From NCBI GenBank assembly GCA_964405375.1, contig CAYONQ010000013.1, positions 1-42,892 of the forward strand: DNA of 42,892 nucleotides, read 5' to 3'. The position numbers and the translations under genes are program-made. This document shows, in pieces, positions 30,929 to 39,142 of the stretch. Within the stretch, counting starts at the first letter, position 1. Every line of letters begins with the position of its first letter. Origin of the DNA: CAYONQ01 sp964405375. Its GTDB lineage: Bacteria; Planctomycetota; Phycisphaerae; Sedimentisphaerales; Anaerobacaceae. The notes under the pieces are model-generated. The model saw only the letters and a list, made by a program, of their open reading frames with translations. It made no database searches and was not told the DNA's origin.

Positions 30929-31945
30929 ATGCAGAAGAAAGATTTTCTGAAAGACCCTGTGAAGCATATCGATATAAAGGCCTTTGACTCTACCAAGATA
31001 ATCGAAGCTATGGAAGAGATGTCTTTCAGCGCGAGAGATACGGCCGAGGCGGCAAGACTTTTAAACAGGATGATAAACGACAAAGAATGCACAATTATTC
31101 TATGTATTGCCGGCAGCACCAGCGCTGCGGGCTGTATGCAGATTTATGCGGATATGGTCAAATACAACATAGTGGATGTCGTAGTTGCCACGGGGGCCGT
31201 GATAGTCGATATGGATTTCTTCGAGGCGCTGGGCTTTAAGCATTATAAAGGCAGGGCGTTTGTGGATGACAAGGAGTTGAGAAAGCTGTACATAGACAGG
31301 ATTTACGACACCTTCATCGACGAGGAGCAATTGCAGATTTGTGATAATACTATCAAAGAAATAGCAGATTCACTTACCCGCAGGCCCTATTCCTCACGGG
31401 AATTTATCCGGCAGATGGGCAAATACCTCATCAAAAATGCAAAGAAGCCCGACTCTTTGGTGCAGCTCGCTTACGAAAAGGATGTGCCGATATTTTGCCC
31501 TGCCTTTTCGGATTCGAGCGCCGGCTTCGGGCTGGTCAAGCATCAGGTTGAAAATAAAGGAAATCACGTTTCCATCGATTCTGTGAAGGACTTCAGGGAG
31601 CTGACTGAAATCAAGATAAAGTCCGCCGTTTCGGGGCTGTTTATAATCGGCGGAGGAGTGCCGAAAAATTTTGCTCAAGATACGGTAATTTGTGCGGAGG
31701 TTTTAGGCAAACCTGCAGAAATGCATAAATATGCTGTTCAGATTACGGTTGCTGATGTCAGAGACGGCGCCTGCTCAAGCTCTACCCTCAAAGAAGCCTG
31801 TTCGTGGGGCAAGGTGGATAGCGGCTATGAGCGGATGGTGTATGCGGAAGCTACCAGCGTTTTGCCTTTGATAGTCAGCTATGTTTATCACATTCGAGGC
31901 TGGGAAAATAGACCCAGAAGAAAATGGAATAAGATATTCGAATAA
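30929..31945 (+). CDS. Deoxyhypusine synthase-like protein (probable homospermidine-type synthase)
   Basis: 338 residues of the deoxyhypusine synthase fold. Recognisable parts are LCIAGSTSAAGCMQIYADMV, VVVATGAVIVDMDFFEALG, the substrate site FCPAFSDSSAGFG and EACSWGKVDSG, where K295 corresponds to the catalytic Lys that carries the butylimine. In eukaryotes and archaea DHS modifies eIF5A/aIF5A; bacteria lack that target, and bacterial homologues are thought to transfer the aminobutyl group to putrescine (homospermidine) or similar acceptors. Position after pdaD and speB gives the order arginine - agmatine - putrescine - larger polyamine. The exact product is inferred. Confidence 0.85.
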   Translation: MQKKDFLKDPVKHIDIKAFDSTKIIEAMEEMSFSARDTAEAARLLNRMINDKECTIILCIAGSTSAAGCMQIYADMVKYNIVDVVVATGAVIVDMDFFEALGFKHYKGRAFVDDKELRKLYIDRIYDTFIDEEQLQICDNTIKEIADSLTRRPYSSREFIRQMGKYLIKNAKKPDSLVQLAYEKDVPIFCPAFSDSSAGFGLVKHQVENKGNHVSIDSVKDFRELTEIKIKSAVSGLFIIGGGVPKNFAQDTVICAEVLGKPAEMHKYAVQITVADVRDGACSSSTLKEACSWGKVDSGYERMVYAEATSVLPLIVSYVYHIRGWENRPRRKWNKIFE

Positions 31946-32264
31946 TTATCTCAGGGGGGTTCCATACCCTTTTCGTCAAATCACGCTAAAAGCTGAAAAA
32001 CCTCTAAAAGATAGATATAGTAAGTCATCCTATGGATTGCAATTGAAAACCATAGGGATCTGTATAAAGCAGAAACGGCTACAATTGAAAATAAGCCAAA
32101 TGGAGCTGGCCCAACAACTCAATGTCCGCATAGAAACCATCCAAAACTGGGAGCACAGCCGTTCTATACCTGATATTTGCTATTTACCAAGGATAATCGA
32201 GTTTCTGGGTTACAATCCTTTCGAAACCCCGCAAAACTATCGAAGGCAGGCTAATAGTTTGTAA
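31881..32264 (+). CDS. XRE-type helix-turn-helix protein, start doubtful
   Basis: The C-terminal ~75 residues are a clear HTH: LKTIGICIKQKRLQLKISQMELAQQLNVRIETIQNWEHSR, then IIEFLGYNPFE, a common family in which a YPKELKTLG-like lead precedes the HTH. The segment ITLKAEKPLKDRYSKS also matches family N-termini, but no start codon precedes it nearby. The only ATG (31881) is 65 nt inside the DHS-like gene, and the next is too far in. TTG 32037 lacks a ribosome binding site. Either translation starts inside the upstream gene, or the gene has lost its start. No second domain. Confidence 0.5.
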   Translation: MFITFEAGKIDPEENGIRYSNNYLRGVPYPFRQITLKAEKPLKDRYSKSSYGLQLKTIGICIKQKRLQLKISQMELAQQLNVRIETIQNWEHSRSIPDICYLPRIIEFLGYNPFETPQNYRRQANSL

Positions 32265-32392
32265 CCTTCTTTTTGGCGTGAGATACTGTATTTAGCCTCA
32301 AGAATAGCCATGTTTGGCATGATAAGATAGGTACACTTCAATTCAAACAAATGGGGTATCCCCTTAAAACCAGTAGCTTGCAATAACATCTT

Positions 32393-32638
32393 TTATTGCA
32401 AGCACTTATACAGGATTGCCAAAAAAGACCATTGGCTCTCGTAAGGTTTGCATCTGCAATGTGTTATGTCAGTTGCAACTGGAGCTATGGAGATAGCCCA
32501 ATCAAACAATATACACACTGCCGCATGTTGCTGGTTGTAATTGCCAGGAAAAAGCATTTCTGCCAAGCCTGAATAATCAACCTTAATCCCTCTTTTCTCA
32601 GTGTCCTGTCTCTGCTGGCTAAAAGAAAGGTAAAACAA
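32393..32638 (-). CDS. Small hypothetical ORF in the 32265-32666 spacer
   Basis: 81 codons (MFYLSFSQQRQDTEKRGIKV, then DYSGLAEMLFPGNYNQQ and CILFDWAISIAPV). No ribosome binding site or family resemblance. It is listed because the spacer has nothing else recognisable; it may be non-coding or a gene remnant. Confidence 0.2.
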   Translation of the reverse strand: MFYLSFSQQRQDTEKRGIKVDYSGLAEMLFPGNYNQQHAAVCILFDWAISIAPVATDITHCRCKPYESQWSFLAILYKCLQ

Positions 32639-32666
32639 GGATGATATCGTTATGATTAGTTCATAT

Positions 32667-34244
32667 TCACCTTAGATTGTTTTTCAGATGCTCTTTTGCC
32701 TTTTGTAGTTTTGCTGAAAATGCATCTTTTTTAAACTCTGAGGTCCACTTCCTCATAGTAATCCATCCGCCAAAACGAAGCAGGGAGTTGCGCCAAGACC
32801 GATACCATATTTTCCATCCTAATCTGATATTATGGAAAAAGAAAACTAAAGAGGAAAAAGAAAATATATTTAAGCCTATCATGAACATGTATTTAAACTG
32901 ATAAAACTTGCCCATAATTTTCCTAACAGAAGCCTGCATCTGTTCAGCGCTCATAGACTCATCGGGCTCGAAGAGAGGAAAGTTGCCATCATAATATTCC
33001 CACCCTACATCTTGAGTCGGGTAAATCCTGTTTTGTTTTTCAAGCCTGCGTCTCAATTCCGTTCCAGGCAGAGGAACCGGCAGCAAGACTTGTATAGTGT
33101 CAAGCTTGGCTTTCCTGATAAAATTCTTAATACGCTTTATGCGTTCCTTTACCGGCATTTTGAAATTCAGGCCTTCTTTTAGGGGGTAGCCAAAGATAAA
33201 CATGCCGTGGACCAAAAAACCGAATTTATGGAATGTCTTTGCAAAAGATAACATATCTTCAGGCCTTAGATGTTTGTTCATAGCTTTTAATTCTTCTTTA
33301 ACGGGTGACTCGAAACCAATGGCTACTGTGTTAATACCTGCCTGACGCATAGCAGAAAGTAGCTCTGGGTCTTTAGCTTTATCCAACCTTATCTGAACGG
33401 TTATATCCACCCTTGTGCCTTTATTTTTCTGATAATCCCTAAGCATATTACAGAATCTTATTGTCTCATCTCTTCGTTGCCCGAAGAGGTCGTCAACGAT
33501 AAAAAAGCTTCTGGCGTCCTTTGTCTCCAGAAGAATACTCATACACTCGAGCAATCGTTCGGGAGAAGCATATCTTGGTTTGCCTTTAACAGTGCAGAAC
33601 TCGCAATCCATGCCGCAGCCCCTTACCCTTCCAACAGGATAAAGTTTAATCTTGGCGTAACGCACGAGGGAAAAATCCGGTAAAGGAAACTTGCCGAAAT
33701 CCATTAGAAGCTCCCTTTTTGGAGTACAAATAATCTCGCCGTTGTTTAAGTAAGCAATACCTTTTATCTTGCCTACATCTTGTTTGCCTTCCATCGCCGA
33801 TAGAAACTCTTTTATGGTTTCTTCTCCTTCACCAATAACCACATAGTCAATGTCGGAAGACAATGCCTCGGCTATATTGTCTTCAACAAAATGCTGCCCG
33901 CCGGCGATAGTTACAACACCCTTATTTTTATAGAAGCGGGCTATTCTGTAGAGTCTGGGTATCGTGCTTGTCAAGCCGCCATAAAACCCAACAACATCCG
34001 CAGGTCTGTGTCGCTGTAAAAATTCATGGTCGGCCCCACCTGAATCGCTTATAGGGCCATATCTACGAAGGTTGTTTTCATCGATAACCTCAACATCCCA
34101 TCTTTCCATTTTATTCACGACGCTGGCCACACATACCGGCCCTAAAGCTGTAGTCCTCTTAGCAATACGGGAATAAATATTAAACGTCGGATACGCAGGA
34201 ATTACAATTCTCAACCTGTATCTCTTTTTGGATATGTCAAGCAT
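32667..34244 (-). CDS. B12-binding-domain radical SAM protein
   Basis: 525 residues. Residues about 10-175 form a cobalamin-binding domain (ADVVGFYGGLTSTIPRLYRIARFYKNKGVVTIAGGQH, DYVVIGEGEETIKEFL), without a DxHxxG His as is usual in this class. The radical SAM core follows, with C210-GMD-C214-EF-C217 for the 4Fe-4S cluster, FIVDDLFGQ, GINTVAIGFESPVKEEL and HGMFIFGYPL. A C-terminal ~110 residues carry a hydrophobic stretch (KYMFMIGLNIFSFSSLVFFF) that may touch the membrane. BchE-like members carry out methylations or cyclisations on lipids, antibiotics or tetrapyrroles. Substrate unknown; no pathway genes adjoin it. Confidence 0.9.
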   Translation of the reverse strand: MLDISKKRYRLRIVIPAYPTFNIYSRIAKRTTALGPVCVASVVNKMERWDVEVIDENNLRRYGPISDSGGADHEFLQRHRPADVVGFYGGLTSTIPRLYRIARFYKNKGVVTIAGGQHFVEDNIAEALSSDIDYVVIGEGEETIKEFLSAMEGKQDVGKIKGIAYLNNGEIICTPKRELLMDFGKFPLPDFSLVRYAKIKLYPVGRVRGCGMDCEFCTVKGKPRYASPERLLECMSILLETKDARSFFIVDDLFGQRRDETIRFCNMLRDYQKNKGTRVDITVQIRLDKAKDPELLSAMRQAGINTVAIGFESPVKEELKAMNKHLRPEDMLSFAKTFHKFGFLVHGMFIFGYPLKEGLNFKMPVKERIKRIKNFIRKAKLDTIQVLLPVPLPGTELRRRLEKQNRIYPTQDVGWEYYDGNFPLFEPDESMSAEQMQASVRKIMGKFYQFKYMFMIGLNIFSFSSLVFFFHNIRLGWKIWYRSWRNSLLRFGGWITMRKWTSEFKKDAFSAKLQKAKEHLKNNLR

Positions 34245-34453
34245 AGCGAGAACCTGAATAAACTGGGATTTCCCATTTGTAAATGCTTGGCTACGCCACT
34301 AAGCCTTATTTCTAATATAATATCAAGTCTGTCTTAAAAATTTAAGTCCCTTGAAGACTTTTTATCCGAGATTTCCATTTACACGATGTATCAGCCTACT
34401 AAGTCCTCTGTTATTAGATTACTAAATCCCTGCCATCAAGGTGGCTTGCCCAA

Positions 34454-34538
34454 CGGAGCAGGAGGGATTCGAACCCCCGGTACCTTTCGGTACAACGGTT
34501 TTCAAGACCGTCGCCTTAAACCACTCGGCCACTGCTCC
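34454..34538 (-). tRNA. tRNA-Ser (UGA)
   Basis: 85 nt with 7-bp acceptor stem GGAGCAG/CTGCTCC, discriminator G, D-loop GCCGAGTGGTTTAAGGC, anticodon TGA (34504-34502) in CTTGAAA, a long variable arm (GTACC-GAAA-GGTAC) and T-loop GGTTCGAATCC. The long arm and the discriminator are serine-specific. CCA is not encoded. Confidence 0.97.
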
Positions 34539-34722
34539 ATAAACGTCGCTCGTGCCTCGGGTCTCGTGACTCGTCCGAAGACAAACGACTTGCCTGTTTA
34601 GGCCGACAAAACACCTCTGCCTGCTAAACAAGCTGCTATTTTATAATAAAAAGCGCTATTTGCAAACAAATAAAGCCAAACAGCTCTGGCCAAGCGAACC
34701 TGAAAATTTTTTTATTTTTTGG

Positions 34723-34751
34723 TTGACATTGCATAGTTTGCATTACATAAT
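34723..34751 (+). promoter_or_regulatory. Predicted promoter of the padR operon
   Basis: Consensus TTGACA (34723-34728), 17-nt spacer with a TTGCAT direct repeat, CATAAT (34746-34751), 66 nt before the padR ATG. Confidence 0.6.
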
Positions 34752-34817
34752 ACACGAAGTAAGACCCAAGACGAAAGACACAAGATATAAAACAAGGTGT
34801 AAAAAAGGAGATTTTCT

Positions 34818-35159
34818 ATGAAATTTGAAAGTCAGCTATTAAAAGGGATAGCGCCGGTGGTGGTTCTGGAGATTCTATCGCGTGGGCAGATGTATGGCTA
34901 CGAATTGAGCCAGGCCATCGAGCAACGAAGCGACGAGATTCTAACCCTCGGCAAGGGCACGTTGTACCCCCTGCTATACAACTTAGAGGCAAAGAGACTC
35001 GTCAAGGGTAAATGGGAAGAGGCGGAATCCGGCCGAAAGAGACGCTACTATTCCATCACCAGTAAAGGCAAGGCCCAGTTAGCAAGGCAAAAGGAAGAGC
35101 TCAGGGAACTGACAACGGGACTGAACCTTGTCTTTGGCGGAGCGCTTAGCCCGGCCTAA
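34818..35159 (+). CDS. PadR-family transcriptional regulator
   Basis: 113 residues of the PadR type: LLKGIAPVVVLEILSRGQMYGYELSQAIEQRSDEILTLGKGTLYPLLYNLEAKRLVKGKW, then RRYYSITSKGKAQL, a complete winged helix. A short C-terminal helix (about 90-110) would dimerise. ATG 34818 with AAAAAAGGAG upstream. It is followed by a membrane protein gene 45 nt later with a HAAS-like region, a frequent pairing in which PadR represses its membrane partner. Ligand unknown. Confidence 0.92.
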   Translation: MKFESQLLKGIAPVVVLEILSRGQMYGYELSQAIEQRSDEILTLGKGTLYPLLYNLEAKRLVKGKWEEAESGRKRRYYSITSKGKAQLARQKEELRELTTGLNLVFGGALSPA

Positions 35160-35204
35160 TCGATGGGCAAATTAAAGAATGATTCATACTAATTTGGATT
35201 GATT

Positions 35205-37094
35205 ATGTACCGGCTAATTGCATATCTTGGAGTTTTGGGCTGCATCATTATCGGGGGGATACTGGGGCTTTTCGTTTCGGTCATCGTGCTTGCCACACTC
35301 GACGTAACCATCAATAACCTCCACGTGCTGATAGGGATTGCGCTGGGAGCTCTCATCGGCGGCGCTCTCGCCGTTATCCATGTGTGCCCATACATCAGAA
35401 AGCTAAGAGAAAAGAAGCTCGCCAAATACCTGACCTCGATTCCCGAAAATGCCGGCAACCTCATCAAGGCAATCATCAAACAAATGCGGTACCGTAGAAA
35501 GGTTCGGCGGGATGTAACGGCGGAGCTGATAGCGCATTTTGAGGATGCTCTGAGAGAATGCACAACCAATGAAGAGAAAGGACAAAAGGCCGGCGAGCTA
35601 ATCGAACAATTCGGCGATGCGAAACTGCTTGGCGTTTTACTGCGGCGGGCGAAAAAACGCTGCCGGCCATTATGGCGGACTGTCGTCGCAAGAGGATTTC
35701 AAGCTGTTGGCGTTTTAATTCTGTGTTTGGCTGTCTATCTTGCCTGGTTTTTGACCGGCAAGCCAAATATCAGTGTTGATTACCTGGCAATATTGAATCA
35801 GATGAATCGGCCACAGATTACAGACGAAGACAATGCCTGGCTGCACTATGAAAAGGCAATCGAACTATACGTTGAGCCAAACGAAAGCCTCGAAAGGATG
35901 CCAGTATTTCAGAACTATAGGGAAGCAGCGTATCGGCAGTTTGATAAATTAACCGGAGAAGAACAAAGAGAAATAAGAGAATGGGTGGAGCAGAATAACG
36001 CAGTTCAAGAAAAACTCGCAGCAGGTAGTCTCAAAAGATATTGCTACCGGGAATCACGATATAATGATAAAGATGAAGAAAAATTTATCTGGAATATTAT
36101 TTTATGGCATGTTAACCCTTTAAGTGGTTTGGCAAAAGCAGGTATTTGGCAGTCGCGGATACATACAGAAGAGGGTAAGTTTCAGCAGGCCATTAAAGAT
36201 TGTCTGACAATTATCCGAGTCGGCAGGCATTGGCAGAACAACAAGGCTTTTACAGCAGAGCAGCTTTTCGGGCGGGCCATGAGCAATCTCGGTCACAATG
36301 AGATATTAAATATCCTTACAACAGAAGTCCTGTCGGCTGCAGAACTTAAACAACTCCAGCAAGAGCTATCACAGATTTATCTGGACGGTTACCCGCTGTT
36401 AAATGCAAACGGTTATAGAGAAATGTTTCTTGATGTGATTCAGCATCTCTTCACCGAGGGGGGGCTGGGTGGAGGACACCTGATTCCAGAAAGGTTTATG
36501 CGCTTTGAGAAAAGAATGACAACGAGAGGGTACCCATACAAGTTTAAAGAACACTTAATCATACCCTATATAGCAAGGAGTATAGTTCATGCCCGAAGGG
36601 ACGAAACCATAGCCAAAGCCAACGAGATTTTGGAACGACAAACCAAACTGGTCAAGATAAGTCCCTATGAAAAACACACAAAGGCAGATGTTGCATCTGG
36701 TGAAATTCTCAAAGATTTATCGAAGCACAAGTATCATCTGCTTCGTATCATGCAGCCGTTGCCGCCGGAATTTTCCAAACTCGCGTTTGAAGGCAAGGTC
36801 TTACACAAGGCGACGATTACGATTCTGGCAATACTCCGATACGAAGCAGAAAAGGGCAATTATCCAGAAACGCTCGAAGATATTATGGCAGAAGGATATT
36901 TAAACTGGATACCGACGGACCCATACAGTAGCAAACCACTGATTTACAAAAAAATGGAAGATGATTTTCAGCTGTACAGTGTGGGTTTAAACTTTGAGGA
37001 TGATGGCGGGAAAGTCGGGAAGGACAGAAAAGACAAGCCGAGACTATGGGCGGATGAGGGCGATGTGGTCTTCTGGCCGATACAGGACAATTAG
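35205..37094 (+). CDS. Large membrane protein with HAAS-like region, PadR partner
   Basis: 629 residues from ATG 35205 (frame opens at TTG 35199). Two N-terminal transmembrane helices (about 4-28, 37-58), then a helical HAAS-like segment (RRKVRRDVTAELIAHFEDALRE, about 95-150: the repeated AELxxHxE pattern of PadR-associated proteins), a third helix (about 170-190), and a long outer domain (200-629) of mostly helical repeats without known motif. The end, NWIPTDPYSSKPLIYKK, then FQLYSVGLNFEDDGG, resembles the C-terminus of type II secretion-like or DUF1559-like planctomycete proteins. Function unknown. A 7-nt repeat array begins at its stop codon. Confidence 0.75.
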   Translation: MYRLIAYLGVLGCIIIGGILGLFVSVIVLATLDVTINNLHVLIGIALGALIGGALAVIHVCPYIRKLREKKLAKYLTSIPENAGNLIKAIIKQMRYRRKVRRDVTAELIAHFEDALRECTTNEEKGQKAGELIEQFGDAKLLGVLLRRAKKRCRPLWRTVVARGFQAVGVLILCLAVYLAWFLTGKPNISVDYLAILNQMNRPQITDEDNAWLHYEKAIELYVEPNESLERMPVFQNYREAAYRQFDKLTGEEQREIREWVEQNNAVQEKLAAGSLKRYCYRESRYNDKDEEKFIWNIILWHVNPLSGLAKAGIWQSRIHTEEGKFQQAIKDCLTIIRVGRHWQNNKAFTAEQLFGRAMSNLGHNEILNILTTEVLSAAELKQLQQELSQIYLDGYPLLNANGYREMFLDVIQHLFTEGGLGGGHLIPERFMRFEKRMTTRGYPYKFKEHLIIPYIARSIVHARRDETIAKANEILERQTKLVKISPYEKHTKADVASGEILKDLSKHKYHLLRIMQPLPPEFSKLAFEGKVLHKATITILAILRYEAEKGNYPETLEDIMAEGYLNWIPTDPYSSKPLIYKKMEDDFQLYSVGLNFEDDGGKVGKDRKDKPRLWADEGDVVFWPIQDN

Positions 37095-37119
37095 CGTATA
37101 GCGTTTAGCATATAGAAAA
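37092..37119. repeat. Heptad repeat array (TAGCGTA-type), 4 units
   Basis: TAGCGTA TAGCGTT TAGCATA TAGAAAA; its first TAG is the stop codon of the upstream gene. Confidence 0.7.
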
Positions 37120-37181
37120 GAGATTCTTCAGTACGATTAGAATGGCTGATTGTTGGGACTGAGGGGGCTTTTGAGAGGGGA

Positions 37182-37364
37182 TTAGAATCTGGGGGATGCA
37201 ATCCGCTGGGCCTTTCGCATACGGCGGCGATTCCTTTCGGAGGGCTTTTCATAATAGGCGTTGCGCTTCATATCGCGGATTAGACCCTCTTTTTCGCAGA
37301 GCTTTTTAAAGCGTCTTATCATTTGCTGAACCGATTCGCCCGTGCGGGATTTAACTTTTATCAT
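37182..37364 (-). CDS. rpsU: 30S ribosomal protein S21
   Basis: 60 residues, basic, with the S21 pattern MIKVKSRTGESVQQMIRRFKKLCEKEGLIRD, KRNAYYEKPSERNRRR. It sits on the small subunit head near the mRNA 5' end and helps initiation. The length is typical. The ribosome binding site AAAGGTG lies 6-7 nt before ATG 37364. Convergent with the PadR-partner gene and divergent from hflX; no primase or sigma gene follows, unlike in enterobacteria. Confidence 0.93.
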   Translation of the reverse strand: MIKVKSRTGESVQQMIRRFKKLCEKEGLIRDMKRNAYYEKPSERNRRRMRKAQRIASPRF

Positions 37365-37583
37365 ATAAAAAACACCTTTCTTATTTCTAAGACCTTAAGC
37401 GATAAGGAATAATACTACGAGTTTTAAATTCGTCAAAATCTAAAAAGAGAGTTAATTTAGCAGATGATTTGTCGGTTATCAAGCCAAAAATAATCTTTTG
37501 CAGATGTTTTTAGCGTAAAAGCGGGTGTTTTTTGGCTGAAAAGGTGCGAAAAAATGCAAAAAATTGCGAAAGAATACGCAGAT

Positions 37584-37613
37584 TTGGTAAAAAATTCGTA
37601 AATATGTTAAAAT
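37584..37613 (+). promoter_or_regulatory. Possible hflX promoter
   Basis: TTGGTA (37584-37589), 18-nt spacer, TAAAAT (37608-37613), 28 nt before the TTG start of hflX. The region 37365-37583 holds no gene. Confidence 0.45.
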
Positions 37614-37640
37614 AAAAAGGCATTTTGGAGGCGTATCCGG

Positions 37641-38972
37641 TTGGAAAAGTTGCGCGAGACGCTAAGGGTCAGAAAAGAGCGGGCAGTCCTGGTGGGGGCT
37701 TTTTTGCACGGCGGCAGAAAAAATGGGCGAGGCGGCGGAGATGATTTGGCGGAACTGACGGCCTTAGCCGAAAGCGCGGGGGCGGTCGTCATTGACAGGT
37801 TTCAGCAGAAAATCCGTGCGATAAATCCCGCTACGTACATAGGTAAAGGTAAGGCAGACCGGCTTGCCGAGCGGGCGAGACGCCTGAAGGCGAACGTTGT
37901 GATATTCGATAACGACCTGTCGCCTGCGCAGATTCGCGAGATTGAAGGAATAGTTAAGGTCAAGGTGCTGGACCGCAGCGAGCTGATTCTGGACATATTC
38001 GCCACGAGGGCGAAGACGAAGCAGGCCAAGCTGCAGGTGGAGCTGGCGCAGTTGGAATATACGTATCCGCGGTTGACGAGGATGTGGCTGCACTTAGACA
38101 GCGTGGCAGGTGCGGGCGGGGCAACGGCGGCGGGCGTCGTCGGCGGGATAGGCACACGTGGGCCGGGCGAACAACAATTGGAAATCGACCGCCGATTGGT
38201 CAGCAGGCGGATTACGGATTTAAGGGCAGAGCTTACGAAAATCGATAGGCGCAGGATTCGCGAGATTGACAGCAGAGGCGGGATGTTCAAAATCTGCATA
38301 GTCGGCTATACCAATTCGGGCAAAAGCACACTTCTAAACGCGCTTACCAGTGCGGACGTTCTTGTCGAGGATCGGCTGTTTGCGACGTTAGATACGCGGA
38401 CGAGGAAATGGTCGTTAGGCAGCGGGGCGGAGGTGCTGTTGAGTGACACGGTCGGCTTTGTGAAGAACCTGCCTCATCAATTGGTCGCCTCGTTCAAGGC
38501 GACATTGGAAGAGGCGATTAACGCTGATTTGCTTTTGCATATCGTTGATGTATCGAACCCGGAGGTTATGGAGCAGATTGAATCGGTAGATAAGGTGCTG
38601 GGGGAGATTGGCTGCGGCGAGAGGCCGACGTTGAAGGTGCTTAATAAGATTGATATTGTAAAGAAGGTCGGCGAGTTTGAGATGCTGCAGACCGTTTATC
38701 CCGATGCGGTGTGCATATCGGCGAAGATGGGGATGGGACTGGGGCGATTAAGTGAAAAGGTTTTGGCCAGATACAGAGGGGCTGAGCTTCTGCTGCATCT
38801 GACGTGCAGCCAGTCGGACGGCAGGGTGGTGAGCTACCTGCGGAGGTACGGGCAGATACTGAAAGAGCGGTATTGCGACGGCGAGGTGCTGATTGACGCA
38901 CGGTTAGGCAAAAACCAGTTGGCGGGGCTGAAGCGGCTTCGGCCGGAAGACGTGGAAATAGTAGAAAGCTAA
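37641..38972 (+). CDS. hflX: GTPase HflX
   Basis: 443 residues. The N-terminal HflX domain (about 1-180) has AINPATYIGKGKADRLAE, FDNDLSPAQIREIEG, DRSELILDIFATRAKTKQAKLQVELAQLEY and the glycine-rich GIGTRGPGEQQLEIDRR. The G domain begins at about 213: GYTNSGKSTLLNAL (G1), DRLFATLDTRTR (G2), DTVGFVKNLPHQLVASFKATLEEA (G3), LNKID (G4) and SAKMG (G5). A ribosome-splitting GTPase active under heat or antibiotic stress. TTG start at 37641, supported by GGAGG 9 nt upstream and full-length family match. A 7-nt repeat array begins 4 nt after the stop. Confidence 0.95.
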   Translation: MEKLRETLRVRKERAVLVGAFLHGGRKNGRGGGDDLAELTALAESAGAVVIDRFQQKIRAINPATYIGKGKADRLAERARRLKANVVIFDNDLSPAQIREIEGIVKVKVLDRSELILDIFATRAKTKQAKLQVELAQLEYTYPRLTRMWLHLDSVAGAGGATAAGVVGGIGTRGPGEQQLEIDRRLVSRRITDLRAELTKIDRRRIREIDSRGGMFKICIVGYTNSGKSTLLNALTSADVLVEDRLFATLDTRTRKWSLGSGAEVLLSDTVGFVKNLPHQLVASFKATLEEAINADLLLHIVDVSNPEVMEQIESVDKVLGEIGCGERPTLKVLNKIDIVKKVGEFEMLQTVYPDAVCISAKMGMGLGRLSEKVLARYRGAELLLHLTCSQSDGRVVSYLRRYGQILKERYCDGEVLIDARLGKNQLAGLKRLRPEDVEIVES

Positions 38973-38976
38973 ATGA

Positions 38977-39032
38977 GTTCATAGTTCATTGTTCATAGTT
39001 CATTGTTCATAGTTCGTTGTTCATAGTTCGTA
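38977..39032. repeat. Heptad repeat array (GTTCATA/GTTCATT), 8 units
   Basis: GTTCATA GTTCATT GTTCATA GTTCATT GTTCATA GTTCGTT GTTCATA GTTCGTA, followed by AGCCACGAATAAACACGAATT (the uninterrupted form of the site split at 7699-7741). Confidence 0.9.
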
Positions 39033-39142
39033 GAAAAAATTAGCCACGAATAAACACGAATTTGCTCTGGTTTTGCTTGATTCGCAGATAAAGAATAATA
39101 CAATCATACCATCTTTTTGTAGCGATTTGGAGGCAATTAATA

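Noticed and set aside
34454..34538. tRNA-Ser as an attachment site of an island
   Set aside because: No direct repeat of the tRNA 3' end and no integrase gene were found in the window.
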